Positions 38,495-48,540 of a stretch of 64,000 nt of DNA are shown one piece after another. The first letter of the stretch is position 1. Each line of letters opens with the position of its first letter. Location: the NCBI GenBank assembly GCA_025462755.1, contig JAOAPF010000317.1:1-64000 (forward strand), read 5' to 3'. The position numbers and the translations under genes were made by a program. The notes under the pieces are model-generated. The model made no database searches and was not told the DNA's origin. It saw nothing but the letters and a program-made list of their open reading frames with translations. The DNA is from Edaphobacter sp. Its GTDB lineage: Bacteria > Acidobacteriota > Terriglobia > Terriglobales > Acidobacteriaceae.

Positions 38495-40483
38495 ATGGAC
38501 TTCCAGCTCTCCACCACCTACAAGCCCCAGGGCGACCAGCCCCGAGCCATCGCCGAACTCATCTCCGGCATTCACGCCGGAGAAAAGGACCAGGTCCTCC
38601 TCGGCGTCACCGGCTCCGGCAAGACCTTCACCATGGCCAAGGTCATCGAGGAGTTGCAGCGCCCCGCTCTCATCCTCGCGCACAACAAGACCCTCGCCGC
38701 CCAGCTCTACCACGAGTTCAAAACCTTCTTCCCTAACAACGCAGTCGAGTACTTCGTCTCCTACTACGACTACTACCAACCCGAAGCCTACATCCCCGCC
38801 GGCGACCTCTTCATTGAAAAAGAATCCACCATCAACGAAGAATTAGACAAACTTCGTCTCGCCGCCACCCGCAGCCTCTTCGAACGCCGCGACGCCATCA
38901 TCGTCAGCTCCGTCTCCTGCATCTACGGCCTCGGTTCACCCGAAGCCTACTACGGCATGCTGATGCTCCTCGAAAAAGGCCAGCGCATCAAACGCGAAGA
39001 CATCACCCGCCGCCTCGTTGAAATCCTCTACGACCGCAACGACGTCGACTTCCGCCGCGGCACCTTCCGCGTCCGCGGCGACATCATCGAGATCTACCCC
39101 ACCTACGACGAAAACGCCTACCGCATCGAACTCTTCGGCGACGAAATCGATTCCCTCTCCCAGATCGATCCCCTCTTCGGCACCGTTCGCCAGAAGTACT
39201 CCCGCCTCCCCATCTACCCCAAGTCCCACTACGTCGTCCTACCCGAGCGCAAGACCACCGCCATGGCCACCATCATCGAAGAGATGGAGTGGTGGGAAAA
39301 GGAACTCGAAACCCAGGGCCGCCTAGTCGAATCCCAGCGCATCCACCAGCGCACCCGCTTCGACCTCGAGATGATCAAATCCGTAGGCTACTGCCACGGC
39401 ATCGAAAACTACTCCCGCCACTTCTCCGGCCGCCTCCCCGGCGAACCCCCACCCACGCTCCTCGACTACTTCCCCCAGGACTACCTCCTCTTCATCGACG
39501 AGTCCCACGTCACCGTCCCTCAACTCCACGGCATGTGGCACGGCGACCGCAGCCGCAAACAAAACCTCGTCGACTACGGCTTCCGCCTCCCCAGTGCCAT
39601 GGACAACCGCCCCCTCCGCTTCGAAGAGTTCGAATCACGCACGGGCCAGATCATCTACGTCTCCGCAACCCCCGGCCCCTACGAACTCACCAAATCCGCC
39701 GGAGTCGTCGTCGAACAGATCATCCGCCCCACCGGCCTCATCGACCCCATAGTAGAGATCCGCCCCATCAAAGGCCAGATCGACGACCTACTCGCCGAGA
39801 TCCGCGACCGCACCGAAAAAAATCAGCGCGTCCTCGTCACCACCCTCACCAAGCGCATGTCCGAAGACCTCGCCAGCTACTACACCGAAGTAGGCGTCCG
39901 CTGCCGCTACATGCACTCCGAGATCGAAACCCTCGAACGCATCAAACTCCTCCGCGACCTCCGCAAAGGAGAGTACGACGTCCTCATCGGCATCAATCTC
40001 CTCCGCGAAGGCCTCGATCTTCCGGAGGTGTCATTGGTAGCAATTTTGGATGCTGACAAAGAAGGTTTCCTCCGCTCCCAAGGCTCCCTCATCCAAACCA
40101 TAGGCCGAGCCGCCCGCCACATTGAAGGTCGCGCCATCCTCTACGCCGACAAGATGACCGACTCCATGCAGCGCGCCATCGACGAAACCAACCGCCGCCG
40201 CGAAAAGCAGGAAGCCTACAACGAAGAAAACGGCATCACCCCACAATCCATCATCCGACCCCTCGAAATGGGTCTAGCCGGAATCCTCAAAGCCGACTAC
40301 GCCGACCTCACCGACGAAGCCGAAGGCATGCCGGACTTCGTCACCCAACAAGAGCTCGACACCTACATCGGCAAACTAGAATCCGACATGCGCGAAGCCG
40401 CCAAAAAGTTCGAATTCGAAAAGGCCGCCAAACTCCGCGACACAGTAAAAGAACTCCGCACCAAAGAATTCTTGTTTAGTTAG
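38495..40483 (+). CDS. uvrB: Excinuclease ABC subunit UvrB
   Basis: 662 aa; [60 protein letters not shown]-terminal UVR motif. Confidence 0.97.
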   Translation: MDFQLSTTYKPQGDQPRAIAELISGIHAGEKDQVLLGVTGSGKTFTMAKVIEELQRPALILAHNKTLAAQLYHEFKTFFPNNAVEYFVSYYDYYQPEAYIPAGDLFIEKESTINEELDKLRLAATRSLFERRDAIIVSSVSCIYGLGSPEAYYGMLMLLEKGQRIKREDITRRLVEILYDRNDVDFRRGTFRVRGDIIEIYPTYDENAYRIELFGDEIDSLSQIDPLFGTVRQKYSRLPIYPKSHYVVLPERKTTAMATIIEEMEWWEKELETQGRLVESQRIHQRTRFDLEMIKSVGYCHGIENYSRHFSGRLPGEPPPTLLDYFPQDYLLFIDESHVTVPQLHGMWHGDRSRKQNLVDYGFRLPSAMDNRPLRFEEFESRTGQIIYVSATPGPYELTKSAGVVVEQIIRPTGLIDPIVEIRPIKGQIDDLLAEIRDRTEKNQRVLVTTLTKRMSEDLASYYTEVGVRCRYMHSEIETLERIKLLRDLRKGEYDVLIGINLLREGLDLPEVSLVAILDADKEGFLRSQGSLIQTIGRAARHIEGRAILYADKMTDSMQRAIDETNRRREKQEAYNEENGITPQSIIRPLEMGLAGILKADYADLTDEAEGMPDFVTQQELDTYIGKLESDMREAAKKFEFEKAAKLRDTVKELRTKEFLFS

Positions 40484-40611
40484 AGCGATATAAGAAAATT
40501 CAGCATCCTGAGCGAACCCTGAGCTTGTCGAAGGGGCAGTCAAGGAGCCCGAAGATCTAAACTCACCAAGAAACATCAAGCCTTTTCCACTCAGAGCTTA
40601 AAACGATCAAA

Positions 40612-40932
40612 ATGAAACCCGGCTACACCTACATCATGGGCAGTCCCACCGGAACCCTCTACGTAGGCGCAACCAGCGACATCTACACCCGCATTCAACA
40701 ACACAAAGACGGCACCTTCGAAGGCTTCTCCAGGCAATACAACTGCACCCGCCTCCTCTACTACGAACAGCACGAAGACATAACCCAATCCATAGCCCGC
40801 GAAAAGCAACTAAAAGGCTGGCGTCGTGAAAAGAAGTTAAACCTCATCCGCGCCCAAAACCCAGACTTCAAAGACCTCGCCGAAACCTGGGGCTGGAAGC
40901 TCATCACCGCCAACGAAAAAATGAACCCCTAA
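40612..40932 (+). CDS. GIY-YIG nuclease family protein
   Basis: 106 aa; YTYIMGSPTGTLYVGATSDIYTRIQQHKDGTFEGFSRQYNCTRLLYYEQHEDITQSIAREKQLKGWRREKKLNLI. Confidence 0.92.
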   Translation: MKPGYTYIMGSPTGTLYVGATSDIYTRIQQHKDGTFEGFSRQYNCTRLLYYEQHEDITQSIAREKQLKGWRREKKLNLIRAQNPDFKDLAETWGWKLITANEKMNP

Positions 40933-41033
40933 AAGCCCATTACCCGGCCAGTCCGCTTTGTCCTCTTTCAGCCCACCCCCAAGCCCGTCATCCTGAGCGA
41001 AGCAGATCACAGTCTTATCGTGATCTGTGCAGT

Positions 41034-41425
41034 CGAAGGACCCCGAAGGTCTATACTCACCACAACCGCTCAACCCTTTTCAACCAAAATGCAGTAGCCT
41101 AACGCAGCCGCCCCCAAACTCCGCGACACCGTCAAAGAACTCCGCACCAAAGAATTCCTCCTCAGCTGACGTCATTGCCTTTGCTGGTGTCTCTATCTCT
41201 CTCACCATACAAAAAAGTCGCCATCCTGAGCGGAGCGTAGCGCAGCCGAAGGACCCCGAAGGTCTATACTCACCACAACCGCTCAACCCTTTTCAACCAA
41301 AATGCAGTAGCCTAACGCAGCCGCCGCCAAACTCCGCAACACAATAAACAACTCCGCACCAAAGAATTCCTCCTCAGCTGACGTCATTGCCTTTGCTGTT
41401 GTCTCTATCTCTCACCATACACAAA
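41034..41425. repeat. Two diverged tandem copies of a unit with 213-bp period, each containing a copy of the uvrB 3' end
   Basis: GAAGGACCCCGAAGGTCTATACTCACCACAACCGCTCAACCC... begins near 41034 and 41247; uvrB-tail copies at 41104-41169 and 41317-41381. Confidence 0.85.
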
Positions 41426-41532
41426 GGCGGGTGGCCCATTCACCCTCTTGGGTGCCCCATTCATGCCCTCGCACTTGGGGCATGAGTGGGAACCACCAAA
41501 GCTAAGCCCGCCCCAGCAGCAGACAAGTCTCT

Positions 41533-41835
41533 TCATCTTCCTGAAGGAAGCCGCGGATCATGTCCTGCGCGGAAAGCAGGATTTCCACATCCCGTGGAAC
41601 AATTCCCGAGCCGTATCCAGATAATCTTCGGCGGGTCTTTCTCTAGAACACTACGCGCAGCAAAATCGGAGTCCTTGGACACAATCGCAAACCCATGCAA
41701 TTCGGCATAATCCCACACCTCGGAATCGTTAGCGCCACCCAGGTTCAGGTTATGAACATGATCCGACGCCGGATAGAGATCGGACAGCAAATCCATCACC
41801 CGCGGAGAAAGGTTCTCATCCAACAGCAGCTTCAC
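41533..41835 (-). pseudogene. DUF5615 PIN-like toxin, apparent frameshift near the 3' end
   Basis: MKLLLDENLSPRVMDLLSDLYPASDHVHNLNLGGANDSEVWDYAELHGFAIVSKDSDFAARS...IIWIRLGNCST is canonical; the next residues become canonical-looking only after a 1-nt shift (DVEILLSAQDMIRGFLQEDEETCLLLGRA*). Confidence 0.65.
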
Positions 41836-42056
41836 GCCACCAGGGTCTCTGATTTCCGTTCGCGATCCGCCGCAAAAGCCAGACAGGCACGAATATCGTC
41901 TTCCGTCAGATACGGAAAGTCGTTAAGAATCTCCCCATGCGTCATCCCCGACGCGAGGTATCCCAGCACATCGCCAACGGTGACGCGTAGCCCCCGAATG
42001 CAAGGCTTGCCGCTGCGCTTGCCCGGTTCCATCGTGATGATCTGCGAATAATCCAT
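41832..42056 (-). CDS. DUF433 family antitoxin
   Basis: MDYSQIITMEPGKRSGKPCIRGLRVTVGDVLGYLASGMTHGEILNDFPYLTEDDIRACLAFAADRE; overlaps the DUF5615 gene start. Confidence 0.9.
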   Translation of the reverse strand: MDYSQIITMEPGKRSGKPCIRGLRVTVGDVLGYLASGMTHGEILNDFPYLTEDDIRACLAFAADRERKSETLVA

Positions 42057-42233
42057 TGAATTAGAGTAAAGCGACGAGAAGGCACAGTAAAGAGACAATT
42101 GATTCGCCAGTGCACTGAAGGCTATGACACATCACGCAACCACCGTATCTCTAACTTCAGCAATCACTTACAATGATTTCCACCGCCAAAAGCTTGACTC
42201 ACCCAGATATAATTGACTTATAGAGTAAAGATT

Positions 42234-42256
42234 GAGCCCGGCCACGCGCCGGGCTC
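42234..42256. repeat. 9-bp GC hairpin GAGCCCGGC-CACGC-GCCGGGCTC
   Basis: Perfect inverted repeat, downstream of TATAAT at about 42207, followed by TCGCTTTT. Confidence 0.7.
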
Positions 42257-42271
42257 TCGCTTTTAACCCAC

Positions 42272-42335
42272 AAAAGGCTTAGATCCAGACTTGGTATGCA
42301 CCAAAAACATACCGAAGTCCAGACCTAAGCCTTTT
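42272..42335. repeat. Long imperfect hairpin upstream of the 129-aa ORF
   Basis: AAAAGGCTTAGATCCAGACTTGGTATG (42272-42298) pairs with CATACCGAAGTCCAGACCTAAGCCTTTT (42308-42335) with about 4 defects; loop CACCAAAAA. Confidence 0.8.
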
Positions 42336-42382
42336 CAGCACTGGACTTTACGCAAAAAAGTATCCCGGGGAGGGGGTTACTC

Positions 42383-42772
42383 ATGAACAAGACCATCGAA
42401 GTCATCAAGGACATCCGCACTCTCTGCACCCACATCTTCGAAGGAGGCCACCGATGCGCCTCGCCCGCCCTCCAGCGAGAAGCCTTCTGCTACTACCACC
42501 ACCCCACCCGCAAACGCCTCCCAACCCCCAGCCGGCGCCGCAGTCGCCGCCAATCCTTCGACCTCCTACTCCCCTCCGGCCAGTCAGACCTCCAGCACGC
42601 CGTCTACGAAGTAATTCGCCGTCTCGCCGCCAACCAGATCAGCACCCGCCACGCTGGCCTGATCCTCAACGCCATTCACAATGCCAGCCGGAACTCGCCA
42701 CAAGTCACAAATCCTTCACCGCACCAACCTGCGCCACGAAACAGTAAGATCAACACCCAGAGGCATAAATGA
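42383..42772 (+). CDS. Cys/His-rich hypothetical protein
   Basis: 129 aa; TLCTHIFEGGHRCASPALQREAFCYYHHPTRK; strong GGGGAGGGGG purine tract upstream. Confidence 0.65.
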   Translation: MNKTIEVIKDIRTLCTHIFEGGHRCASPALQREAFCYYHHPTRKRLPTPSRRRSRRQSFDLLLPSGQSDLQHAVYEVIRRLAANQISTRHAGLILNAIHNASRNSPQVTNPSPHQPAPRNSKINTQRHK

Positions 42773-43560
42773 TCATCATCAACGACGAACACGTAACCCT
42801 GGACACCCCCAGCGGCCCCATGCGAACCCACATCGTTCGCCCCGCCGCACCCGGCCGCTATCCCGGCATCCTCTTCTACTCAGAAATCTTTCAAATCACC
42901 GCGCCCATCCGCCGCACAGCCGCCATGCTAGCCGGCCACGGCTACATCGTCGCCATGCCCGAGATCTACCACGAGTCCGAACCCGCCGGCACCATCCTCG
43001 CCTACGATCAGGCCGGCTCCGACCGTGGCAACTTCCTAAAAACCGACAAGCCCGTCGCAGCTTATGACGCCGACGCGCGCGCGGTCCTCGACCACCTCGC
43101 TGCCCGCCCCGACTGCACCGGCCACCTCGGCGCCATGGGCATCTGCATTGGCGGCCACCTCGCCTTCCGCGCCGCCATGAACCCCGACGTCAAAGCCACC
43201 GCCTGCTTCTACGCCACCGACATTCACAAGCGCGGCCTCGGCAAAGGAATGCACGACGACTCCCTCGACCGCGCCGCCGAAATCAAAGGCGAACTCCTCA
43301 TGATCTGGGGGCGCCAGGACCCCCACATCCCCACTGAAGGCCGCATGGCCGTCCTCGCGCGTCTCAACGAAATCGGCACACGTCTCTCATGGCACGAGGT
43401 CAACGGAGCCCACGCCTTCATGCGCGACGAGGGCATCCGCTACGACCCCGAACTCGCCTACAGCCTCTACGGCGAAGTCTTCGATCTCTTCCACCGCAAA
43501 CTAGGCGAAGGCGATCTCGCCGCTCAATCCACTGCCGCTTCCACCGAAACCCGGCACTAA
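42769..43560 (+). CDS. Dienelactone hydrolase family protein
   Basis: 263 aa; YPGILFYSEIFQITAPIRRTAAMLAGHGYIVAMPEIYHE, MGICIGGHLAFRAAM, HAFMRDEG. Confidence 0.88.
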   Translation: MIIINDEHVTLDTPSGPMRTHIVRPAAPGRYPGILFYSEIFQITAPIRRTAAMLAGHGYIVAMPEIYHESEPAGTILAYDQAGSDRGNFLKTDKPVAAYDADARAVLDHLAARPDCTGHLGAMGICIGGHLAFRAAMNPDVKATACFYATDIHKRGLGKGMHDDSLDRAAEIKGELLMIWGRQDPHIPTEGRMAVLARLNEIGTRLSWHEVNGAHAFMRDEGIRYDPELAYSLYGEVFDLFHRKLGEGDLAAQSTAASTETRH

Positions 43561-43592
43561 ATATTTGTGTAAGTGAAGACGTAGAGCTGGAA

Positions 43593-44003
43593 CTATCGCC
43601 AGCTAACCGCAAGATGCCATCGCAACTTCCTGTCCATCGTCCTCTCCAGGACATGCGCATACTCCAGCAGCTCCGAAAGCACCTGCTCACCCTCTGTCCC
43701 CAACTGCTGCGGATCGGCCTCCAGCGTCATCAAAAGCGCCCGGACTGTTTTCAACCCATCCTCCGGCGAATACCACTGCGGCGGCGGCAACCGTCGCATC
43801 AACTCCTGATTTCCCGCACCCTCTTCAATCAGAAGTGACATCGAATTCTCGTCTGCAGAAAAGAACTCAATCAGCGGTCGAACTCCCAACCGAAGCGCCA
43901 GCCGCTCCAGCGCATCTTCATGCCGGGCCAGCGAGCGCCCGTTCACGAAGATATCGAACCCAGGGTCCTCGCCCTCAACCACGATGTACATCGAAGCTGC
44001 CAT
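43593..44003 (-). CDS. Conserved hypothetical protein
   Basis: MAASMYIVVEGEDPGFDIFVNGRSLARHEDALERLALRLGVRPLIEFFS...; isolated open frame. ATG at 44003 preferred. Confidence 0.6.
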   Translation of the reverse strand: MAASMYIVVEGEDPGFDIFVNGRSLARHEDALERLALRLGVRPLIEFFSADENSMSLLIEEGAGNQELMRRLPPPQWYSPEDGLKTVRALLMTLEADPQQLGTEGEQVLSELLEYAHVLERTMDRKLRWHLAVSWR

Positions 44004-44042
44004 TGTTTGAAGTGTAACGCGCAAAGGGCCCCCCGAAAAGTA

Positions 44043-44960
44043 TCACCGGAGAGACAGGACCGTCCCCTCCTCCCCCGCCTTCAAGAACAAAAGCATCCCT
44101 CCGCCAGCAGCCAGCAAAGCCGTCCCAAACCCCATCCTCACCGTCCACTCGGGTCGCATCACAACGTAACTCTCCAGCACTGTCAACAAGGGAATCACCA
44201 GATAGCGGGCAGCAAAACGAATAGGGGGCATCTCGCGCAGCAGCCACACAATCAGCAATACCTCAGCCACATCTACCAGATCTACCAGCGACGCAATCGA
44301 CATTACCGAAGCCAGGTCGTTACCTCGCCATAGAAGGTCTTCACGAACAGCACTCCAAACCAGCAAGAACGCAGCATTGGCCACTCCCACAACAGCAATC
44401 GCATCCGCAAAGGCAACCCCGCGTAGCAATCGGTACAGCCCGACGCTCGAAAGCCCCACGAGAACGACAGCGGCACAGACAATAGACTGCATCGTCCGCC
44501 CACGCGCAGAGGCCGAAAACTGCAGCGGCAGCAACAGCAACAGCCCGCCCAGTCCTGCCAACGCCGGCATCAGGAACAGCCTTGCGCCGCGTTCCTCCCT
44601 CCCTGCCGATTCGCCAGCCGCAACCGCAACCGCCATCACCACCACCACCACCACAGGAACCAAAGCAAACAGCGCAGACCGGCTGATCGCCGGCACACTG
44701 CCCCGAGCATACTCAGCAACCACCATTGGAACTCCAAAAAATCCCACAGCCGCCGCAGCCAACCGCACATACAGAGGAGCCATTCGTCGAGACCACATTC
44801 TGCGGCCAGCAAACAGCAGCGCAAATAGCCCAATGACACCGAAGACAATTCCCTGCTGCTCTAACAGCGGCAAACCATCTGACATCTCACGCGAGATCGC
44901 CCACGACGTCCCCGACAGGACGCAAAGCACCACAAAGGCAATCCATATAGTCCATCGCAT
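44043..44960 (-). CDS. Hypothetical integral membrane protein
   Basis: 305 aa with several hydrophobic segments; no family recognised. Confidence 0.55.
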   Translation of the reverse strand: MRWTIWIAFVVLCVLSGTSWAISREMSDGLPLLEQQGIVFGVIGLFALLFAGRRMWSRRMAPLYVRLAAAAVGFFGVPMVVAEYARGSVPAISRSALFALVPVVVVVVMAVAVAAGESAGREERGARLFLMPALAGLGGLLLLLPLQFSASARGRTMQSIVCAAVVLVGLSSVGLYRLLRGVAFADAIAVVGVANAAFLLVWSAVREDLLWRGNDLASVMSIASLVDLVDVAEVLLIVWLLREMPPIRFAARYLVIPLLTVLESYVVMRPEWTVRMGFGTALLAAGGGMLLFLKAGEEGTVLSLR

Positions 44961-44995
44961 GACTAACAGACTCCAGTCTCAGCCTGAATTAGAAA

Positions 44996-45940
44996 TCACT
45001 TCCATACATGAGGAATGGAGCCAGCCGGGGCATGAGAGGTCAGTTCAAGGTAAACAGTCTCAATGTCCTGTTGCAAACCATCAGGACGATTCGGAACCCA
45101 GTTCCTGTCGCTCTCCGGCAGCTTAATGTGCATCTCGGCCGGCGTCTTCCCCGCATCGGTCTGTAGCTTTACCTCGCCGTAGATATCCCGTAGAAACTGC
45201 GCCTGTCCCGACAGTATCTCCGCGCCACCCGCCGCCCCATGACCAGGCAATACGTGAAGCGGCCTCAGCGCCAACGCCTTATCAAGAACTTCAGGCCAAT
45301 TCGCAATGTTGGCGTCGAGAAGTTTATTCCTCGGCCCATTCACCGCCGCATCCCCGGTACACAGCACCTGCTCCTTTGGCAGCCACACATAGCCGTCGCC
45401 CGGAGTATGCCCCCAACCTAGAAAAATAAACCAAACCTCCCGAGTTTTGTCCTTCAGCACAAACGTATCGCCGTCAATAATCTTCTGCGGCCTTTGAACA
45501 TCGGCTTCGCCTGTCTCTCGAACATCCTCCCGCTTCGTCATCGCAACCTGCCATCGCGCAGGCTCCCACCGATCCATCTCGGTCTCCACTCCGCGGAAAG
45601 CGACCGTAGTCGCTCCTGCCGCCGTCCACACCGAATTGCCATACGAATGGTCACCATGGGCATGCGTGTCGAAGACATAGCGAACCGGTTTCATCGACAA
45701 GCTCTTGGAAATAGTCAGCAGCTCCTTCGCTCGTGCCGGATAGTTCGCATCCACAACGATCAGATAGCTCTGCATCTCAATGATTGTCGTATTGCTATAT
45801 CCCTTACTCGAATCGCCAACCAGAAACCATACACCGTCGCTGATCTTCTGCGGAGCAGCATTCTGCCCAGAAGCCCCTCGCACAAGACAAAGCACCAGCA
45901 CCGCAAGAAACAGCCGCCGCCATTCGAAGCAGCAATCCAC
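44996..45940 (-). CDS. Secreted MBL-fold metallo-hydrolase
   Basis: FDTHAHGDHSYGNSVW, GWGHTPGDGYVWLPKEQVLCTGDAAVN, LPGHG. GTG at 45940 gives signal peptide CCFEWRRLFLAVLVLCLVRGASGQ; the longer ORF runs into pnp. Confidence 0.82.
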   Translation of the reverse strand: MDCCFEWRRLFLAVLVLCLVRGASGQNAAPQKISDGVWFLVGDSSKGYSNTTIIEMQSYLIVVDANYPARAKELLTISKSLSMKPVRYVFDTHAHGDHSYGNSVWTAAGATTVAFRGVETEMDRWEPARWQVAMTKREDVRETGEADVQRPQKIIDGDTFVLKDKTREVWFIFLGWGHTPGDGYVWLPKEQVLCTGDAAVNGPRNKLLDANIANWPEVLDKALALRPLHVLPGHGAAGGAEILSGQAQFLRDIYGEVKLQTDAGKTPAEMHIKLPESDRNWVPNRPDGLQQDIETVYLELTSHAPAGSIPHVWK

Positions 45941-46016
45941 ACCGCGAACTCTGCCTGCAACAAAGACACAAAGACCGCGCGAATGCGCGGCCCCTGTGGT
46001 AAGTGGTGATGAAACT

Positions 46017-48425
46017 CTAACGATTGCCGCCACCCTGAGGACCACCAGAGCCCGAACCCGGTCTCCGTCCACCGCGACGACGCCTGCCGCCCGGCCGTCT
46101 CTGTCCACCAGGTCCGTTAGCTCCCTGGCCCCCCGCAACCGCCGCGACTGCAGGAACACCATCGGCACGGTTGAAGTTCGGCTCTTCAGTCGACTCTTCG
46201 CCCTCTTCGTCGAAATCATCCCCGTCTTCATCGACCTCATCCGAAACCTGCTCCGCGTGAGGCGCAACAGCAGCACCCGCTTCGACGCGTCCTGCATCCA
46301 TGCCAACCTGACCAGGCTCCGGCAGGCCAAGCTTCGCGCGCTGCTCCCGCAGAACCGCCTTCCTCGAAAGCTTAATCCGATTGCCTTCGATAGCCAGTAC
46401 CTTCACCAGAATCTGATCACCTTCACGAAGCTCGTCTTTCACTTCCTTCACGCGATGTTCCGCGATCTCCGAAACGTGTAGCAAGCCATCCGTCCCAGGG
46501 AAGATCTCAACAAACGCGCCGAACTCAGCCAGACGAACCACCTTGCCCAGATACGTCTTTCCAATCTCAGGAACAGCCGTAAGATCGCTGATCATCTGGA
46601 TCGCCCGCGCAAGACCATCGGCATCGCTCGAAGCCACATTGACCCGCCCCGTATCGTCGACATCGATCTTCACACCAGTCGCATCGATGATTCCGCGAAT
46701 CACCTTGCCTCCCGGCCCGATCAGGTCACGTATCTTGTCCGTTGGAATCTGAATGGTATGAATACGCGGTGCAAACTGCGACTTCTCCTCGCTCGCATTC
46801 GCGATAACCCCATCCATCGTATCCAGCAGGAACAGCCTGCCATGCCGCGCCTGCTCGAGAGCCTCACGCATAATCTGCGGAGTGATCCCCATGATCTTGA
46901 TGTCCATCTGCAGAGCGGTAATTCCCTTCCGCGTACCGGCAACCTTGAAGTCCATGTCACCGTAGTGATCTTCAGCGCCGGCGATGTCTGTCAGAATGGC
47001 GTAGCTTTCGCCCTCCTTGACCAGACCCATCGCAACACCCGCGACCGAACCCTTGATCGGAATGCCCGCCTGCATCAACGCAAGCGAAGCACCGCACACC
47101 GTCGCCATCGAAGACGATCCATTCGATTCCAGAATGTCCGAAACCACCCGTAACGTATACGGCGACTCGTCCTCTGCTGGCAACACGGCTTCAATGGCCC
47201 TGTACGCCAGGGCGCCATGACCGATCTCGCGCCGGCCGACGCCGCTCATACGTCCAACCTCGCCCACGGAGAACGGAGGGAAGTTATAGTGCAGCATGAA
47301 ACGTCGCTTCTGCTCGCCCTCGTAGCTCTCAAGTCGCTGCGCATCATCGGTCGTTCCCAGCGTTGCGCTCACCAGCGCCTGCGTCTCACCACGGGTAAAC
47401 AGCGCCGACCCGTGAACCCGCGGAAGCACACCAACCTCAATCGTGACGTCGCGAATCTTATCGAACGCCCGATGATCCGGCCGGATCCTCTCCTTCAGAA
47501 CTTGTTCACGGAAGATGTTCTCGCGCAGCAGCTCAAAGTATTTGCTTAGTTTCTTCGCCGCCTCAGAATCACCCTCGGGCAGATCCTTCTTTAGTTCATC
47601 CTTGATCGCCTTCACCAGCGCATAGCTCTCAAACTTCGGGTGCTTCTGCGTATCGAGAGCGTCCTTCAACCTCGCACCGATCTTTGCGTTCAACTCATTT
47701 AGATATTCATGGTCGATCACAACCGCGCCCACGAGCCGCTTCGGCTTCCCGGCCCGGCTGACCAGGTCCTCAATCCCAGCACAAATCTTCTTGATCTGTA
47801 CATGCGCAAACTCGATCGCGTCGACGACCCGTCCCTCTGCAATCTCCTTCGCCCCCGACTCGATCATCACAATGCCGTCCTTCGTACCGACGACCATAAT
47901 GTTCAACGTGCCCTTCGCCCGCTCCTCATAGGTGGGGTTCACCACAAACTGATCGTCCACAATCCCAATCCGCACCGCACCCACCGGCCCATGAAAAGGA
48001 ATGTCGCTCAACGCCAAAGCGCAACTCGCCCCGTTGATGCCCAGCACATCCGGGTCATTCTCCTTGTCAGCGGAGTACACAAACGCAACCACCTGAGTCT
48101 CATTGCGGAACGCCTCAGGAAACAGCGGACGAATCGGCCGATCGATTTGGCGGCTCGTCAGAATCTCCTTCTCACTCGGGCGTCCCTCACGCTTGATAAA
48201 CCCGCCAGGAATACGGCCACCCGCATAGGTGAACTCGCGATACTCCACAGTCAGCGGAAAGAAATCGATGCCCTCTTTCGGATCCGGCGAAGCCACAGCC
48301 GTTGCTAGAACTACATTGTCCCCACTGGTTGTGAGTGCCGCGCCGGGGGCCTGTTTCGCCATGCGTCCGGTCTCGAATTTAATTTGCTTGCCGCCGGCAA
48401 GCTCAACTGTCACATCCTGTTTCAT
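46017..48425 (-). CDS. pnp: Polyribonucleotide nucleotidyltransferase (PNPase)
   Basis: 802 aa; FFPLTVEYREFTYAGGRIPGGFIKREGRPSEKEILTSRQIDRPIRPLFP; KH and S1 domains. Confidence 0.97.
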   Translation of the reverse strand: MKQDVTVELAGGKQIKFETGRMAKQAPGAALTTSGDNVVLATAVASPDPKEGIDFFPLTVEYREFTYAGGRIPGGFIKREGRPSEKEILTSRQIDRPIRPLFPEAFRNETQVVAFVYSADKENDPDVLGINGASCALALSDIPFHGPVGAVRIGIVDDQFVVNPTYEERAKGTLNIMVVGTKDGIVMIESGAKEIAEGRVVDAIEFAHVQIKKICAGIEDLVSRAGKPKRLVGAVVIDHEYLNELNAKIGARLKDALDTQKHPKFESYALVKAIKDELKKDLPEGDSEAAKKLSKYFELLRENIFREQVLKERIRPDHRAFDKIRDVTIEVGVLPRVHGSALFTRGETQALVSATLGTTDDAQRLESYEGEQKRRFMLHYNFPPFSVGEVGRMSGVGRREIGHGALAYRAIEAVLPAEDESPYTLRVVSDILESNGSSSMATVCGASLALMQAGIPIKGSVAGVAMGLVKEGESYAILTDIAGAEDHYGDMDFKVAGTRKGITALQMDIKIMGITPQIMREALEQARHGRLFLLDTMDGVIANASEEKSQFAPRIHTIQIPTDKIRDLIGPGGKVIRGIIDATGVKIDVDDTGRVNVASSDADGLARAIQMISDLTAVPEIGKTYLGKVVRLAEFGAFVEIFPGTDGLLHVSEIAEHRVKEVKDELREGDQILVKVLAIEGNRIKLSRKAVLREQRAKLGLPEPGQVGMDAGRVEAGAAVAPHAEQVSDEVDEDGDDFDEEGEESTEEPNFNRADGVPAVAAVAGGQGANGPGGQRRPGGRRRRGGRRPGSGSGGPQGGGNR

Positions 48426-48490
48426 GTTGCCTCTCTTCTCTCGGTTTCATTCGATTAAGCTTGAATCGCGTCATCCGCCAAGCGGGCGCG

Positions 48491-48540
48491 AAAAAGTGCA
48501 GCTCCCCTTCGCGGCTACTTGGCCGCCAGAGAACTGCACT
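48491..48540 (-). promoter_or_regulatory. Hairpin plus T-run in the rpsO-pnp intergenic region
   Basis: Minus strand AGTGCAGTTCTCTGGCGGCCAAGTAGCCGCGAAGGGGAGCTGCACTTTTT; outer GTGCAG/CTGCAC and inner GCGGC/GCCGC pairing, five Ts. Confidence 0.65.

Noticed and set aside
41027-41347. 106-aa ORF with internal peptide duplication (PEGLYSPQPLNPFQPKCSSLTQPPPNSAT)
   Set aside because: Artefact of the 213-bp tandem repeat containing uvrB-tail fragments; no gene features.
40990-41400. Possible CRISPR array, because of repeated units
   Set aside because: Only two long diverged units with 213-bp period, no short repeat-spacer structure, no cas genes.
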